Notes under the pieces: model-generated
Seen by the model: the letters and a program-made list of their open reading frames with translations, nothing else
Database searches by the model: none
What the model was told of the DNA's origin: nothing
NCBI GenBank assembly: GCA_024403005.1
Contig: JAKSSQ010000127.1
Span: forward strand, 1 to 5,472
Reading direction: 5' to 3'
Length of the DNA stretch: 5,472 bases
From: Clostridia bacterium
GTDB taxonomy: Bacteria; Bacillota; Clostridia; Peptostreptococcales; Anaerovoracaceae
Shown here: one piece after another, positions 1 to 4,908 of the stretch
Layout of the letters: every line of letters starts with the position of its first letter
Position numbering within the stretch: the first letter of the stretch is position 1
Program-made: the position numbers and the translations under genes

Positions 1-252
1 AACATGGACGACGTGGCAGAGCTGGCAGACAGAGTCCTCGTAGTCGACAAGGGCAGCCTCATCATGAACGGAGACGTGCACAGCGTATTTTCAAGAGCAG
101 AAGAGCTCCGGGCCATCGGCCTCGGCGTTCCTTCCGCATCCGCCATGCTCCTGCGCCTTAAGGAAAAAGGCCTGGACGTAAGGACGGACATATTTACAGC
201 AAAAGAAGCCGCTGCGGAAATCGCAGCAGCATATAAACGCAGATGGCAATAA
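1..252 (+). CDS. ECF transporter ATP-binding protein, C-terminal fragment (EcfA2/CbiO type)
   Basis: This is the C-terminal end (83 residues visible) of an ABC ATPase; the 5' part lies left of the window. The first codons read N-M-D-D-V-A-E-L-A-D-R-V, which is the stretch just after the switch (H-loop) histidine of ABC ATPases. The motif VLVVDKGSLIMNGDV that follows is typical of the CbiO/EcfA family. The tail contains GLGVPSASAMLLRLKEKGLDV, matching the EcfA C-terminal region that follows the ATPase core. Walker A, Walker B and the signature motif are outside the window. The stop overlaps the start of ecfT by 10 nt, so the two are almost certainly co-transcribed and translationally coupled. 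Role by family: one of the two ATPases that power the ECF importer for vitamins or metal ions, with substrate-binding S components usually encoded elsewhere. Position directly before ecfT suggests ecfA2 rather than ecfA1, but the fragment alone cannot settle this. Confidence 0.9.
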   Translation, partial: NMDDVAELADRVLVVDKGSLIMNGDVHSVFSRAEELRAIGLGVPSASAMLLRLKEKGLDVRTDIFTAKEAAAEIAAAYKRRWQ

Positions 253-1052
253 AAGACATAACACTCGGACAATATTATCCCGGCGAATCCGCTGTTCACA
301 GGCTGGACGCCAGGACTAAAATACTGGCAACGACTGTTTTCCTCGTTTCGCTCTTCCTGGTAAAGAGCTTTACGGGCTTTGTTTTCTGCGCTCTTTTCCT
401 CGGAATTATCATAAAAATCTCCGGGGTTCCCTTTAAATTTATCGTAAGAGGCCTTAAGGCAGTCGTAATGATTATTGTGTTCACGACGCTGCTCAACATG
501 TTCATGACCCCGGGCAACGTCCTGTGGCAGTGGAAGATATTAAAGATTACGGATACCGGCCTTTACAGGGCATGCTTCATGTCCATAAGGCTGGTGCTTT
601 TAATCCTCGGCTCTTCCATGCTCACGCTTACGACTAAGCCGGTAACCCTTACGGACGGCCTGGAAAAGCTGTTTAAGCCCCTCGGTAAAGTAGGGCTTCC
701 GGCCCACGAGCTGGCCATGATGATGACTATCGCTCTCCGTTTTATTCCGACACTGCTGGACGAAACGGATAAGATTATGAAGGCCCAGACCGCAAGAGGC
801 GCAGACTTCGAAAGCGGCAGCTTAAAAGACAGGGCAAAGGCGCTCATTCCCATCCTCGTTCCTCTCTTCGTAAGCGCATTCCGCATTGCCGGCGACCTGG
901 CCATGGCCATGGAAGCAAGGTGCTACAGAGGCGGAGACGGCAGAACCAGGATGACCGCAATGGAATTCAAGAAGAAAGACGGCCTTGCGGCAGTTATTAT
1001 GGTGCTTTTCGTTGCAGCAGTAGTAGTTATGGGCAGGCTTCCCTTAATTTAG
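243..1052 (+). CDS. ecfT: ECF transporter transmembrane (coupling) protein EcfT
   Basis: EcfT is the integral-membrane subunit that couples the two EcfA ATPases to exchangeable S components. The 269-aa length is normal. The N-terminus (DITLGQYYPGESAVHRLDARTKI, residues 5-27) is the family signature. Hydrophobic segments lie around residues 28-58, 70-88, 110-130, 200-222 and 247-264. The two cytoplasmic coupling motifs that contact the ATPase grooves are visible: ARG at 184-186 (AQTARGADFESG) and ARC at 225-227 (AMEARCYRGGDGRTRM). The second has Cys where the textbook motif has Gly; I believe this variant is common in clostridial homologues, but that is from memory. The ATG overlaps the end of the upstream ATPase gene and has no clear Shine-Dalgarno, so initiation probably depends on coupling. 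trmB follows after 12 nt. No S component is encoded here, so the substrate is unknown, as expected for a shared group II ECF module. Confidence 0.95.
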   Translation: MAIKDITLGQYYPGESAVHRLDARTKILATTVFLVSLFLVKSFTGFVFCALFLGIIIKISGVPFKFIVRGLKAVVMIIVFTTLLNMFMTPGNVLWQWKILKITDTGLYRACFMSIRLVLLILGSSMLTLTTKPVTLTDGLEKLFKPLGKVGLPAHELAMMMTIALRFIPTLLDETDKIMKAQTARGADFESGSLKDRAKALIPILVPLFVSAFRIAGDLAMAMEARCYRGGDGRTRMTAMEFKKKDGLAAVIMVLFVAAVVVMGRLPLI

Positions 1053-1053
1053 C

Positions 1054-1059
1054 AGAGGA
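1054..1059 (+). promoter_or_regulatory. Ribosome binding site that fixes the GTG start of trmB
   Basis: AGAGGA lies 5 nt before the GTG at 1065, immediately after the ecfT stop. No ATG lies at a suitable distance, and the protein aligns with TrmB from this GTG (MRQRSVKN...). Confidence 0.75.
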
Positions 1060-1064
1060 CAGAC

Positions 1065-1709
1065 GTGAGACAGAGAAGCGTAAAGAACAGAGAAGAAAAA
1101 ATCAGGGAGTGCAGCAGGTGGCAGGCGGAGGATCCGGCTTCCTTCAAGGGAAACTGGGCACGGCAGTTTGCGAACCCGGACGCTCCTATTTTTATAGAAA
1201 TCGGAAGCGGAAAGGGCAAATTCATCTGCGAAACTGCGGCAGCTCACCCGGAAAACAACTATATCGCTGCGGAAGGCGGCACGAACATCGCAGTGCGAAT
1301 CCTTCAGAAGGCAAGGGATATGCAGCTGGACAACCTTCTGGTTATAACTTCCTACATCGAAGACGTGCGCGACATCTTTTCGGAAGACGAACTGTCCGGT
1401 GTGTTCATTAACTTTTGCGACCCCTGGCCCAAGGACAGGCACTATAAGCGCAGGCTCACCTATAGGGAAAGACTGGACGGCTACAGTGCGGTAAGCAGAA
1501 AAGGCGCAGTTCTGCAGCTCAAGACCGACAACGACGCGCTTTTCGATTTCTCACTGGAAGAAATCCGCTCGAGGGGGCTTAAGTTTAAGTGGGTCACAAG
1601 GGCTCTGCACAGCTCTCCCTACGCAGAAAATAACATATGCACGGAGTACGAAGAAAAATTTTCTGCCTCCGGAAAAAATATAAACGGACTTCAGGTTTTT
1701 TTGCGATAA
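1065..1709 (+). CDS. trmB: tRNA (guanine-N7-)-methyltransferase TrmB
   Basis: TrmB transfers a methyl group from S-adenosylmethionine to N7 of G46 in the variable loop of many tRNAs. The 214-aa protein is of usual bacterial length and has the motifs in order: the SAM-binding loop EIGSGKGKF (residues 45-53, usually EIGCGKG), acidic E70 in the second SAM contact, INFCDPWPKDRHYKRRLTY (115-133) with the conserved D119 and K123, LKTDNDALFDFS (152-163) with D155, and the C-terminal TEYEEKFSASG signature (193-203) that contacts the tRNA substrate. All expected substrate-binding residues are present; Ser48 for Cys and AEGGTN after E70 are modest deviations. Translation starts at GTG with AGAGGA 5 nt upstream. 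It sits 12 nt behind ecfT, so probably in the same transcript. In many Firmicutes the gene after ecfT is truA, another tRNA modification gene. No intrinsic terminator is visible after it. Confidence 0.95.
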   Translation: MRQRSVKNREEKIRECSRWQAEDPASFKGNWARQFANPDAPIFIEIGSGKGKFICETAAAHPENNYIAAEGGTNIAVRILQKARDMQLDNLLVITSYIEDVRDIFSEDELSGVFINFCDPWPKDRHYKRRLTYRERLDGYSAVSRKGAVLQLKTDNDALFDFSLEEIRSRGLKFKWVTRALHSSPYAENNICTEYEEKFSASGKNINGLQVFLR

Positions 1710-1727
1710 ATACTAAAAAATTGGAAG

Positions 1728-1759
1728 TTCTTTCTGTCTGATTTGTGGTAGTATATAAA
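1728..1759 (+). promoter_or_regulatory. Possible promoter for uppP
   Basis: The trmB-uppP gap is AT-rich and contains the overlapping -10-like hexamers TAGTAT (1749-1754), TATATA (1752-1757) and TATAAA (1754-1759). No clean -35 is present; the best is TTCTTT (1728-1733), 18 nt before TATATA. With TAGTAT as -10, transcription would begin near 1761, at the foot of the hairpin listed next. The call rests on weak matches. Confidence 0.35.
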
Positions 1760-1760
1760 A

Positions 1761-1786
1761 GGAAACTGTATACAATTTCGGTTTCC
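1761..1786 (+). promoter_or_regulatory. Stem-loop in the uppP leader
   Basis: GGAAACTG (1761-1768) pairs with CGGTTTCC (1779-1786): eight base pairs including one G-U, around a 10-nt AT-rich loop (1769-1778). No T-tract follows (GGGCATTGG), so it is not an intrinsic terminator. The uppP Shine-Dalgarno GGAG (1794-1797) starts 7 nt after the stem. It could stabilise the mRNA 5' end or affect ribosome access; neither is shown by the sequence. Confidence 0.45.
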
Positions 1787-1802
1787 GGGCATTGGAGTAA
1801 TT

Positions 1803-2618
1803 ATGGATTTAATTAAAGCGGTCATTATCGGTATAGTCGAAGGTATAACCGAATGGCTTCCCGTAAGCAGCACGGGCCACATGATCCTCGTAAACGAGTT
1901 CGTAAAACTCAACGTTTCCGAGGAATTCTGGAAGTTTTTCCTGGTTGTAATTCAGCTGGGTGCCATCCTGGCGGTCGTAGTGCTGTTCTGGAACAAAATC
2001 TTCCCCTTCAGCTTTAAAAAGGGTGAGCCCATCATAAGAAAAGACGTCTGGATGACCTGGTTTAAGGTTATAGTCGCAATTATCCCTGCGACAGTAGTAG
2101 GCATCCCTCTGGACGACTGGATGGACGAGCATTTCTACAACTACAAGGTTGTTGCGATCACCTTAATCCTTTACGGTATCTGGTTCCTTTTCCTGGAAAA
2201 GAAGGGCAAGCACGAAAAATACCGTGTGCAGAAGGTCGAGGACATAAGCTTTAAGACTGCTTTCGGCATCGGACTCTTCCAGGTCCTCTCCTTAATTCCC
2301 GGAACCAGCCGCTCCGGTTCCACTATAATCGGCGGCATGATGCTCGGAACGAGCAGACCTGTTGCAGCAGAATTCACATTCTGGCTGTCCATTCCCGTAA
2401 TGGCAGGCGCAAGTCTCTTAAAGCTTCTCAAGTTCGGTTTCCACTTTACAGGCACAGAACTGGCAATCCTGGGAGCAGGCTGCATCTCCGCATTCCTGGT
2501 ATCCCTGGCTTCCATAAGGTTCCTCATGAGTTATGTGCGCTCTCACGATTTCCGCGTGTTCGGCGCTTACAGAATTATACTCGGTGCAGTAGTTCTTTTA
2601 TATTTCTACATACGTTAA
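1803..2618 (+). CDS. uppP: Undecaprenyl-diphosphatase UppP/BacA
   Basis: This integral-membrane phosphatase converts undecaprenyl pyrophosphate to the monophosphate, recycling the lipid carrier for peptidoglycan and other envelope polymers; overexpression of the family gives bacitracin resistance. The 271-aa length fits. Both signature regions are intact: EGITEWLPVSSTGHM (residues 13-27), with the acidic pair E13 and E17 and H26 (equivalent to E. coli E17, E21 and H30), and PGTSRSGST (166-174) with R170, equivalent to E. coli R174. Hydrophobic segments are visible near 44-63, 86-102, 115-131, 152-168, 193-208, 218-238 and 252-270. The start is the ATG with GGAG 5 nt upstream. It lies 93 nt after trmB with a possible own promoter, and only 21 nt before gap, so gap may share its transcript. 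The pairing with gap has no obvious functional logic. Assignment is very secure. Confidence 0.97.
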   Translation: MDLIKAVIIGIVEGITEWLPVSSTGHMILVNEFVKLNVSEEFWKFFLVVIQLGAILAVVVLFWNKIFPFSFKKGEPIIRKDVWMTWFKVIVAIIPATVVGIPLDDWMDEHFYNYKVVAITLILYGIWFLFLEKKGKHEKYRVQKVEDISFKTAFGIGLFQVLSLIPGTSRSGSTIIGGMMLGTSRPVAAEFTFWLSIPVMAGASLLKLLKFGFHFTGTELAILGAGCISAFLVSLASIRFLMSYVRSHDFRVFGAYRIILGAVVLLYFYIR

Positions 2619-2627
2619 GCTATTTTT

Positions 2628-2634
2628 AAGGAGG
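2628..2634 (+). promoter_or_regulatory. Strong ribosome binding site of gap
   Basis: AAGGAGG is a full match to the anti-Shine-Dalgarno core, 5 nt before the ATG at 2640. It is the best such site in the window, as expected for an abundant glycolytic enzyme. The 21-nt uppP-gap gap leaves no room for a complete promoter, so transcription must start upstream: at the uppP promoter or inside uppP, where TATACT (2576-2581) is a weak -10 candidate without a convincing -35. Confidence 0.9.
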
Positions 2635-2639
2635 TACGT

Positions 2640-3659
2640 ATGGCTCTTAAGTTAGGCATTAATGGTTTCGGCCGTATCGGCGGTGTAGCTCTCAGAGCAG
2701 CTCTCCAGCAGCCCGATATCTTTGATGTTGTTGCTATCGCAAAGCGCGAAGCAGATATAGACTACATGATCTACATGATCAAGTACGATACAGTTTACGG
2801 CAGATTCCCCGGAACTATCGAAAAGGCAGAAGACGGCATCATCATCAACGGCAAGAAGATCCTCGTTTACAGCGAAGGCGATGCAAAGCTCATCCCCTGG
2901 AAGGAACTGGGTGCTGAATACATCATCGATGCTACAGGTGCTTACGTTACATCTGAAAAGGCTAAGGACCACTTCATCGGCGGCGCTAAGAAAGTCATCA
3001 TGTCCGCTCCCGCAAAGGACAAGGTTACACCCACTTTCGTTTACGGCGTAAACCACGAAACATATAAGCCGGATATGGACATCGTATCCGCAGCAAGCTG
3101 CACAACAAACTGCCTCGCACCTCTGTGCAAGATTCTGCAGGACAACTTCGGTATCGAACAGGGCCTCATGAGCACAATCCACGCTGCAACAGCTAAGCAG
3201 AAGGTAGTAGATGCCAAGTCCCTCAAGGACTGGAGAACAGGCCGTGCAGTATTCGGCAACATCATCCCCACAGCTACAGGCGCAGCTAAGGCAGTAGGCC
3301 TCGTTATCCCCGAAATCAACGGCAAGATGACAGGTATCGCTTACAGAGTTCCCACAGCAGATGTATCCGTAATCGACCTGAATGTAGTTCTGGAAAAGTC
3401 CACATCTTACGAAGAAATCTGCCAGAAGGTTAAGGAAGCTTCCGAAACCTATCTTAAGGGCGTTGTAGAATACGTAGACGACGAAGTTGTTTCTTCCGAT
3501 TTTATCGGCAGCCCCTGCCCCACAGGCTTCGACGCACGAGAAGGCCTTGCGCTCAACGACAAGTTCTGCAAGCTCATCGCATTCTACGACAACGAATGGG
3601 GTTACACCTGCAACATGCTGAGACTCATCGCACACATGGCAGAAGTTGACGCTAAATAG
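2640..3659 (+). CDS. gap: Glyceraldehyde-3-phosphate dehydrogenase, type I
   Basis: GAPDH oxidises glyceraldehyde 3-phosphate to 1,3-bisphosphoglycerate with NAD(P)+ and phosphate in the cytoplasm. The 339-aa length is normal. Visible features: the nucleotide-binding loop INGFGRIGG (7-15, last residue Gly instead of the usual Arg), DATGAYVTSEKAKDHF (97-112), the active-site SCTTN (153-157) with nucleophile C154, partner H181 in TIHAATAKQ, the S-loop through NIIPTATGAAKAVG (207-220), R236 in YRVPTADVSVIDL, and the C-terminal YDNEWGY (316-322). The usual Asn-Asp after the second beta strand (VAIND) is replaced by VAIAKR (A34, K35, R36). The S-loop Leu-Pro pair that helps select NAD aligns with A192-K193. 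These changes hint at NADP use or mixed specificity (see findings). pgk and tpiA are not adjacent; a terminator follows directly. Codon choice (many GCT, GTT, ACA, AAG) suggests high expression. Confidence 0.96.
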   Translation: MALKLGINGFGRIGGVALRAALQQPDIFDVVAIAKREADIDYMIYMIKYDTVYGRFPGTIEKAEDGIIINGKKILVYSEGDAKLIPWKELGAEYIIDATGAYVTSEKAKDHFIGGAKKVIMSAPAKDKVTPTFVYGVNHETYKPDMDIVSAASCTTNCLAPLCKILQDNFGIEQGLMSTIHAATAKQKVVDAKSLKDWRTGRAVFGNIIPTATGAAKAVGLVIPEINGKMTGIAYRVPTADVSVIDLNVVLEKSTSYEEICQKVKEASETYLKGVVEYVDDEVVSSDFIGSPCPTGFDAREGLALNDKFCKLIAFYDNEWGYTCNMLRLIAHMAEVDAK

Positions 3660-4056
3660 GTATTAAATCTAAAATTATATAATAAGCTGCGGCAGCAGCT
3701 ATGAAAGGACCGAAGGCAAATCGGTCCTTTTTTGATGCCAATCCAAGGATTAAAAGCATAAAAGCATATAATCCGCCGAGCAGCATGGAAAGGGCCCCGA
3801 TTCGAAGAAGCGGGGCTGGCCCAAGGCTGAGGCCGAGGGCCGAATAAAGCTTTACATCTCCCATGCCCATGCAGGGGATGAGGATTAGGGGAAGGCCCGC
3901 GGCCATCAGCCTTGCCCCCGGGCCGGCGCAGCCGGCCCAGGGCGCCGCCGCGGCTATTGCAAGGACGGCGGCCGGCGGGATTGTTAAGGTTTTGAGGTCC
4001 CGCCGGGCCGCGGCGGCGAGCCAGAACAGGATCCAAAGATTTGCAGCTATTCGCAT
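3652..4056 (-). CDS. Small A24-family prepilin peptidase (single-domain, TadV/CpaA-like)
   Basis: This 134-aa membrane protein has both catalytic aspartate motifs of type IV prepilin peptidases: RRDLKTLTIPP (18-28, D20) and GMGDVKL (64-70, D67). It also carries the FGPF motif (115-118) seen near the C-terminus of the family. The rest is hydrophobic, with segments near 4-17, 30-45, 47-62, 71-83, 86-106 and 115-133. It lacks the N-terminal methylase domain of PilD/ComC-type enzymes, as in the short Tad/Flp-type peptidases. By family it cleaves leader peptides of pilins or pseudopilins at the membrane; no pilin gene is in the window, so its substrate is unknown. ATG (4056) is the only good start: an in-frame TAG lies four codons upstream. 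GGAGG sits only 1 nt before it, with AGGG further upstream at 7 nt spacing. Its 3' end overlaps gap by 8 nt. The middle of the gene is much more GC-rich than its neighbours (see findings). Confidence 0.85.
   Translation of the reverse strand: MRIAANLWILFWLAAAARRDLKTLTIPPAAVLAIAAAAPWAGCAGPGARLMAAGLPLILIPCMGMGDVKLYSALGLSLGPAPLLRIGALSMLLGGLYAFMLLILGLASKKDRFAFGPFIAAAAAYYIILDLIPI
3704..3733 (+). terminator. Intrinsic terminator of gap
   Basis: AAAGGACCGA (3704-3713) and TCGGTCCTTT (3721-3730) form a perfect 10-bp stem around a 7-nt loop, followed without a break by a run of six T (3728-3733). It lies 45 nt after the gap stop. The hairpin also falls inside the convergent peptidase gene, where it encodes residues 109-118. 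In the opposite direction the stem is followed only by TTTCATAG, so termination of the peptidase transcript here should be weak. Confidence 0.9.
3920..3938. repeat. GC-rich inverted repeat inside the peptidase gene
   Basis: GGGCCGGC (3920-3927) and GCCGGCCC (3931-3938) are perfect inverted arms around a 3-nt spacer. It is embedded in the coding sequence for the Ala/Gly/Pro-rich stretch near residues 40-46. It may be only a by-product of the extreme GC content here. Confidence 0.6.
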
Positions 4057-4101
4057 GCCTCCACCCTAACACACCTATCTATACTAAAACAGTTTCCATT
4101 T

Positions 4102-4151
4102 GGGGACGGGTACGCTTTAGCACTTTAGTGCGTTAAAGCGTACCCGTCCCC
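4102..4151. repeat. Long perfect palindrome with 18-bp stem
   Basis: GGGGACGGGTACGCTTTA (4102-4119) is exactly complementary to 4134-4151. Inside it, GCAC (4120-4123) pairs with GTGC (4128-4131) around a TTTA loop, leaving only a 2-nt bulge (4132-4133). The folded element is thus a nearly continuous 22-bp hairpin. It is not a terminator: no T-tract follows on the - strand, and only TTT after an extra C on the + strand. It starts 45 nt upstream of the prepilin peptidase start codon. Confidence 0.95.
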
Positions 4152-4213
4152 CTTTAGCACTTTAGCAGGCTAAAGCACCCCCGTCCCCCTTTCGCGTGCT
4201 AAAGCGATACACC
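4115..4213. repeat. Tandem 37-bp repeats, two full units and a decayed third
   Basis: Unit 1 (4115-4151) and unit 2 (4152-4188) match at 30 of 37 positions by hand count. Both begin CTTTAGCACTTTAG and end CCCGTCCCC. A third, shortened unit begins at 4189 (CTTTCGCGTGCTAAAGCG...) and fades out near 4213. Each full unit contains CTTTAGC facing a (G)CTAAAG-like inverse, so unit 2 can form its own hairpin (4152-4158 with 4169-4175). The right arm of the long palindrome is part of unit 1. With the palindrome this makes a compact element at about 4102-4213 that occupies most of the 4057-4255 intergenic space. It resembles a REP-type or non-autonomous mobile palindrome; no transposase is in the window. 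Confidence 0.85.
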
Positions 4214-4227
4214 GAAAAGGGCAAACG

Positions 4228-4252
4228 AAAACCCGGCCGGGGGCCGGGTTTT
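4228..4252 (-). terminator. Intrinsic terminator of the YceG-like gene
   Basis: AAAACCCGGCC (4228-4238) and GGCCGGGTTTT (4242-4252) make an 11-bp stem with a GGG loop. It begins 3 nt past the TAG of the - strand gene ending at 4256. On the - strand the stem ends in TTTT followed by CGTTTG, a modest T-tract. It should separate that gene from the prepilin peptidase downstream. The symmetric A4/T4 ends mean it could also act on + strand transcripts. Confidence 0.8.
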
Positions 4253-4255
4253 GTG

Positions 4256-4789
4256 CTATCTTGCTAAGATGTCCACAATCTGGTCGACTGTGCTGCCTGC
4301 GGGAATCGTAAATGTTCCTGCTTTAAGCTTCTTTTCTGCCTGCTTTGCAGTTACTGCGCTTAAGAACTGGTCGCTGCTTTCGATAAGGCCGTTCTGCACT
4401 AAGATTTCCGCAATCTTTGTGCCTGCTGAGCCTGCCGGAATTACGATGCTCTTATCCGTCGCAGTCTGCTGGCCGCCTTCCTGGGGTTGGGGTTCTTCGC
4501 TGCCGGTTTCTGCGGGCTGCTGTTCCTGCGGAGCTTCTGCTTCCTGGCCGGAAGACTCGGAATTGAATTCTTCCGGATTTTCGTTGAACTCTTCAACTTC
4601 AGTCTGGGTCAGGTCCACATCCGTGAAGTCCACCTGCGAATGGTGGGTGGGATTGTGTTTGTTCACATACTTGGAATAATCCATAATCCCGGTAACTCTC
4701 CACAGAATTACCATGGCTGCCAGCGCCAGAATCATGAGCGCAATAAATATGTCGTTGTAGTCGTATATAAGATCTTTGATTTTTTTCAT
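4256..4789 (-). CDS. Membrane-anchored protein with YceG/MltG-like (LysM-like) C-terminal domain
   Basis: The 177-aa protein has three parts. Residues 1-12 are short and charged, followed by one membrane helix (about 13-32). Residues 33-112 form a polar, strongly acidic linker rich in Glu, Gln and Pro. The C-terminal 113-177 reads IVIPAGSAGTKIAEILVQNGLI ... LKAGTFTIPAGSTVDQIVDIL, resembling the N-terminal LysM-like domain of YceG/MltG proteins (IPEGSS...IAELLEEKGVI...LKAGTYTLP.GMS..EIL..L). The catalytic transglycosylase domain of MltG is absent, so I do not call it an enzyme; a cell-wall-associated or regulatory role is inference. IPAGS occurs twice (117-121 and 162-166), each followed by a similar I-(A/V)-(E/D)-I-L helix. 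The start has AAAGGGA 5 nt upstream. A 5-bp hairpin (4808-4821) lies in the leader, and TTTGTG-16-TGTAAT (4867 to 4840 on the - strand) is a weak promoter candidate. The gene ends at a terminator and is divergent from the RluA gene. Confidence 0.8.
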   Translation of the reverse strand: MKKIKDLIYDYNDIFIALMILALAAMVILWRVTGIMDYSKYVNKHNPTHHSQVDFTDVDLTQTEVEEFNENPEEFNSESSGQEAEAPQEQQPAETGSEEPQPQEGGQQTATDKSIVIPAGSAGTKIAEILVQNGLIESSDQFLSAVTAKQAEKKLKAGTFTIPAGSTVDQIVDILAR

Positions 4790-4890
4790 GCTAATCCCTT
4801 TCTTTATGGCGTGCTAACGCCCGGTATCCCAAATACCTCATTACAAGTTTATCACAGATGGCACAAACACGCCACAGCAAACTACTTGTG

Positions 4891-4899
4891 TGTTATAAT
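4891..4899 (+). promoter_or_regulatory. Extended -10 promoter of the RluA-family gene
   Basis: TGTTATAAT is a perfect extended -10 (TGnTATAAT). At 17 nt spacing the -35 position is GCCACA (4871-4876), which matches TTGACA only in ACA; an extended -10 can compensate. Transcription would start near 4905-4907, only 2-4 nt before the ATG at 4909. Confidence 0.75.
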
Positions 4900-4908
4900 A
4901 ACTTAATT

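Noticed and set aside
920..1411. 163-codon + strand frame spanning the ecfT-trmB junction
   Set aside because: It overlaps two clearly identified genes in another frame and its product is a low-complexity Arg/Gly-rich sequence with no domain.
1696..1709. Run of seven T at the end of trmB as a slippery frameshift site or terminator
   Set aside because: It lies in the last three codons, where a shift would have little effect, and no GC-rich stem precedes it for termination.
2576..2604. Promoter for gap inside the uppP tail (TATACT 2576-2581 or TATATT 2599-2604)
   Set aside because: The -10 look-alikes lack a -35 at proper spacing, and AT-rich coding ends often produce such matches.
2652..3635. 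327-codon open frame antisense to gap
   Set aside because: It mirrors gap almost end to end, gives a Cys-rich protein with no recognisable motif, and is the usual by-product of the codon bias of a highly expressed gene.
4102..4155. Intrinsic terminator made by the long palindrome
   Set aside because: The stem is not followed by a U-tract on either strand, and a proper terminator for the upstream - strand gene already exists at 4228-4252.
4102..4206. CRISPR array
   Set aside because: The 37-bp units are directly adjacent, with no unique spacers, and are internally palindromic; no cas genes are present.
4487..4906. 139-codon + strand frame opposite the YceG-like gene
   Set aside because: The - strand frame has a membrane helix, recognisable C-terminal motifs, a good RBS and a terminator; the + frame has none of these.
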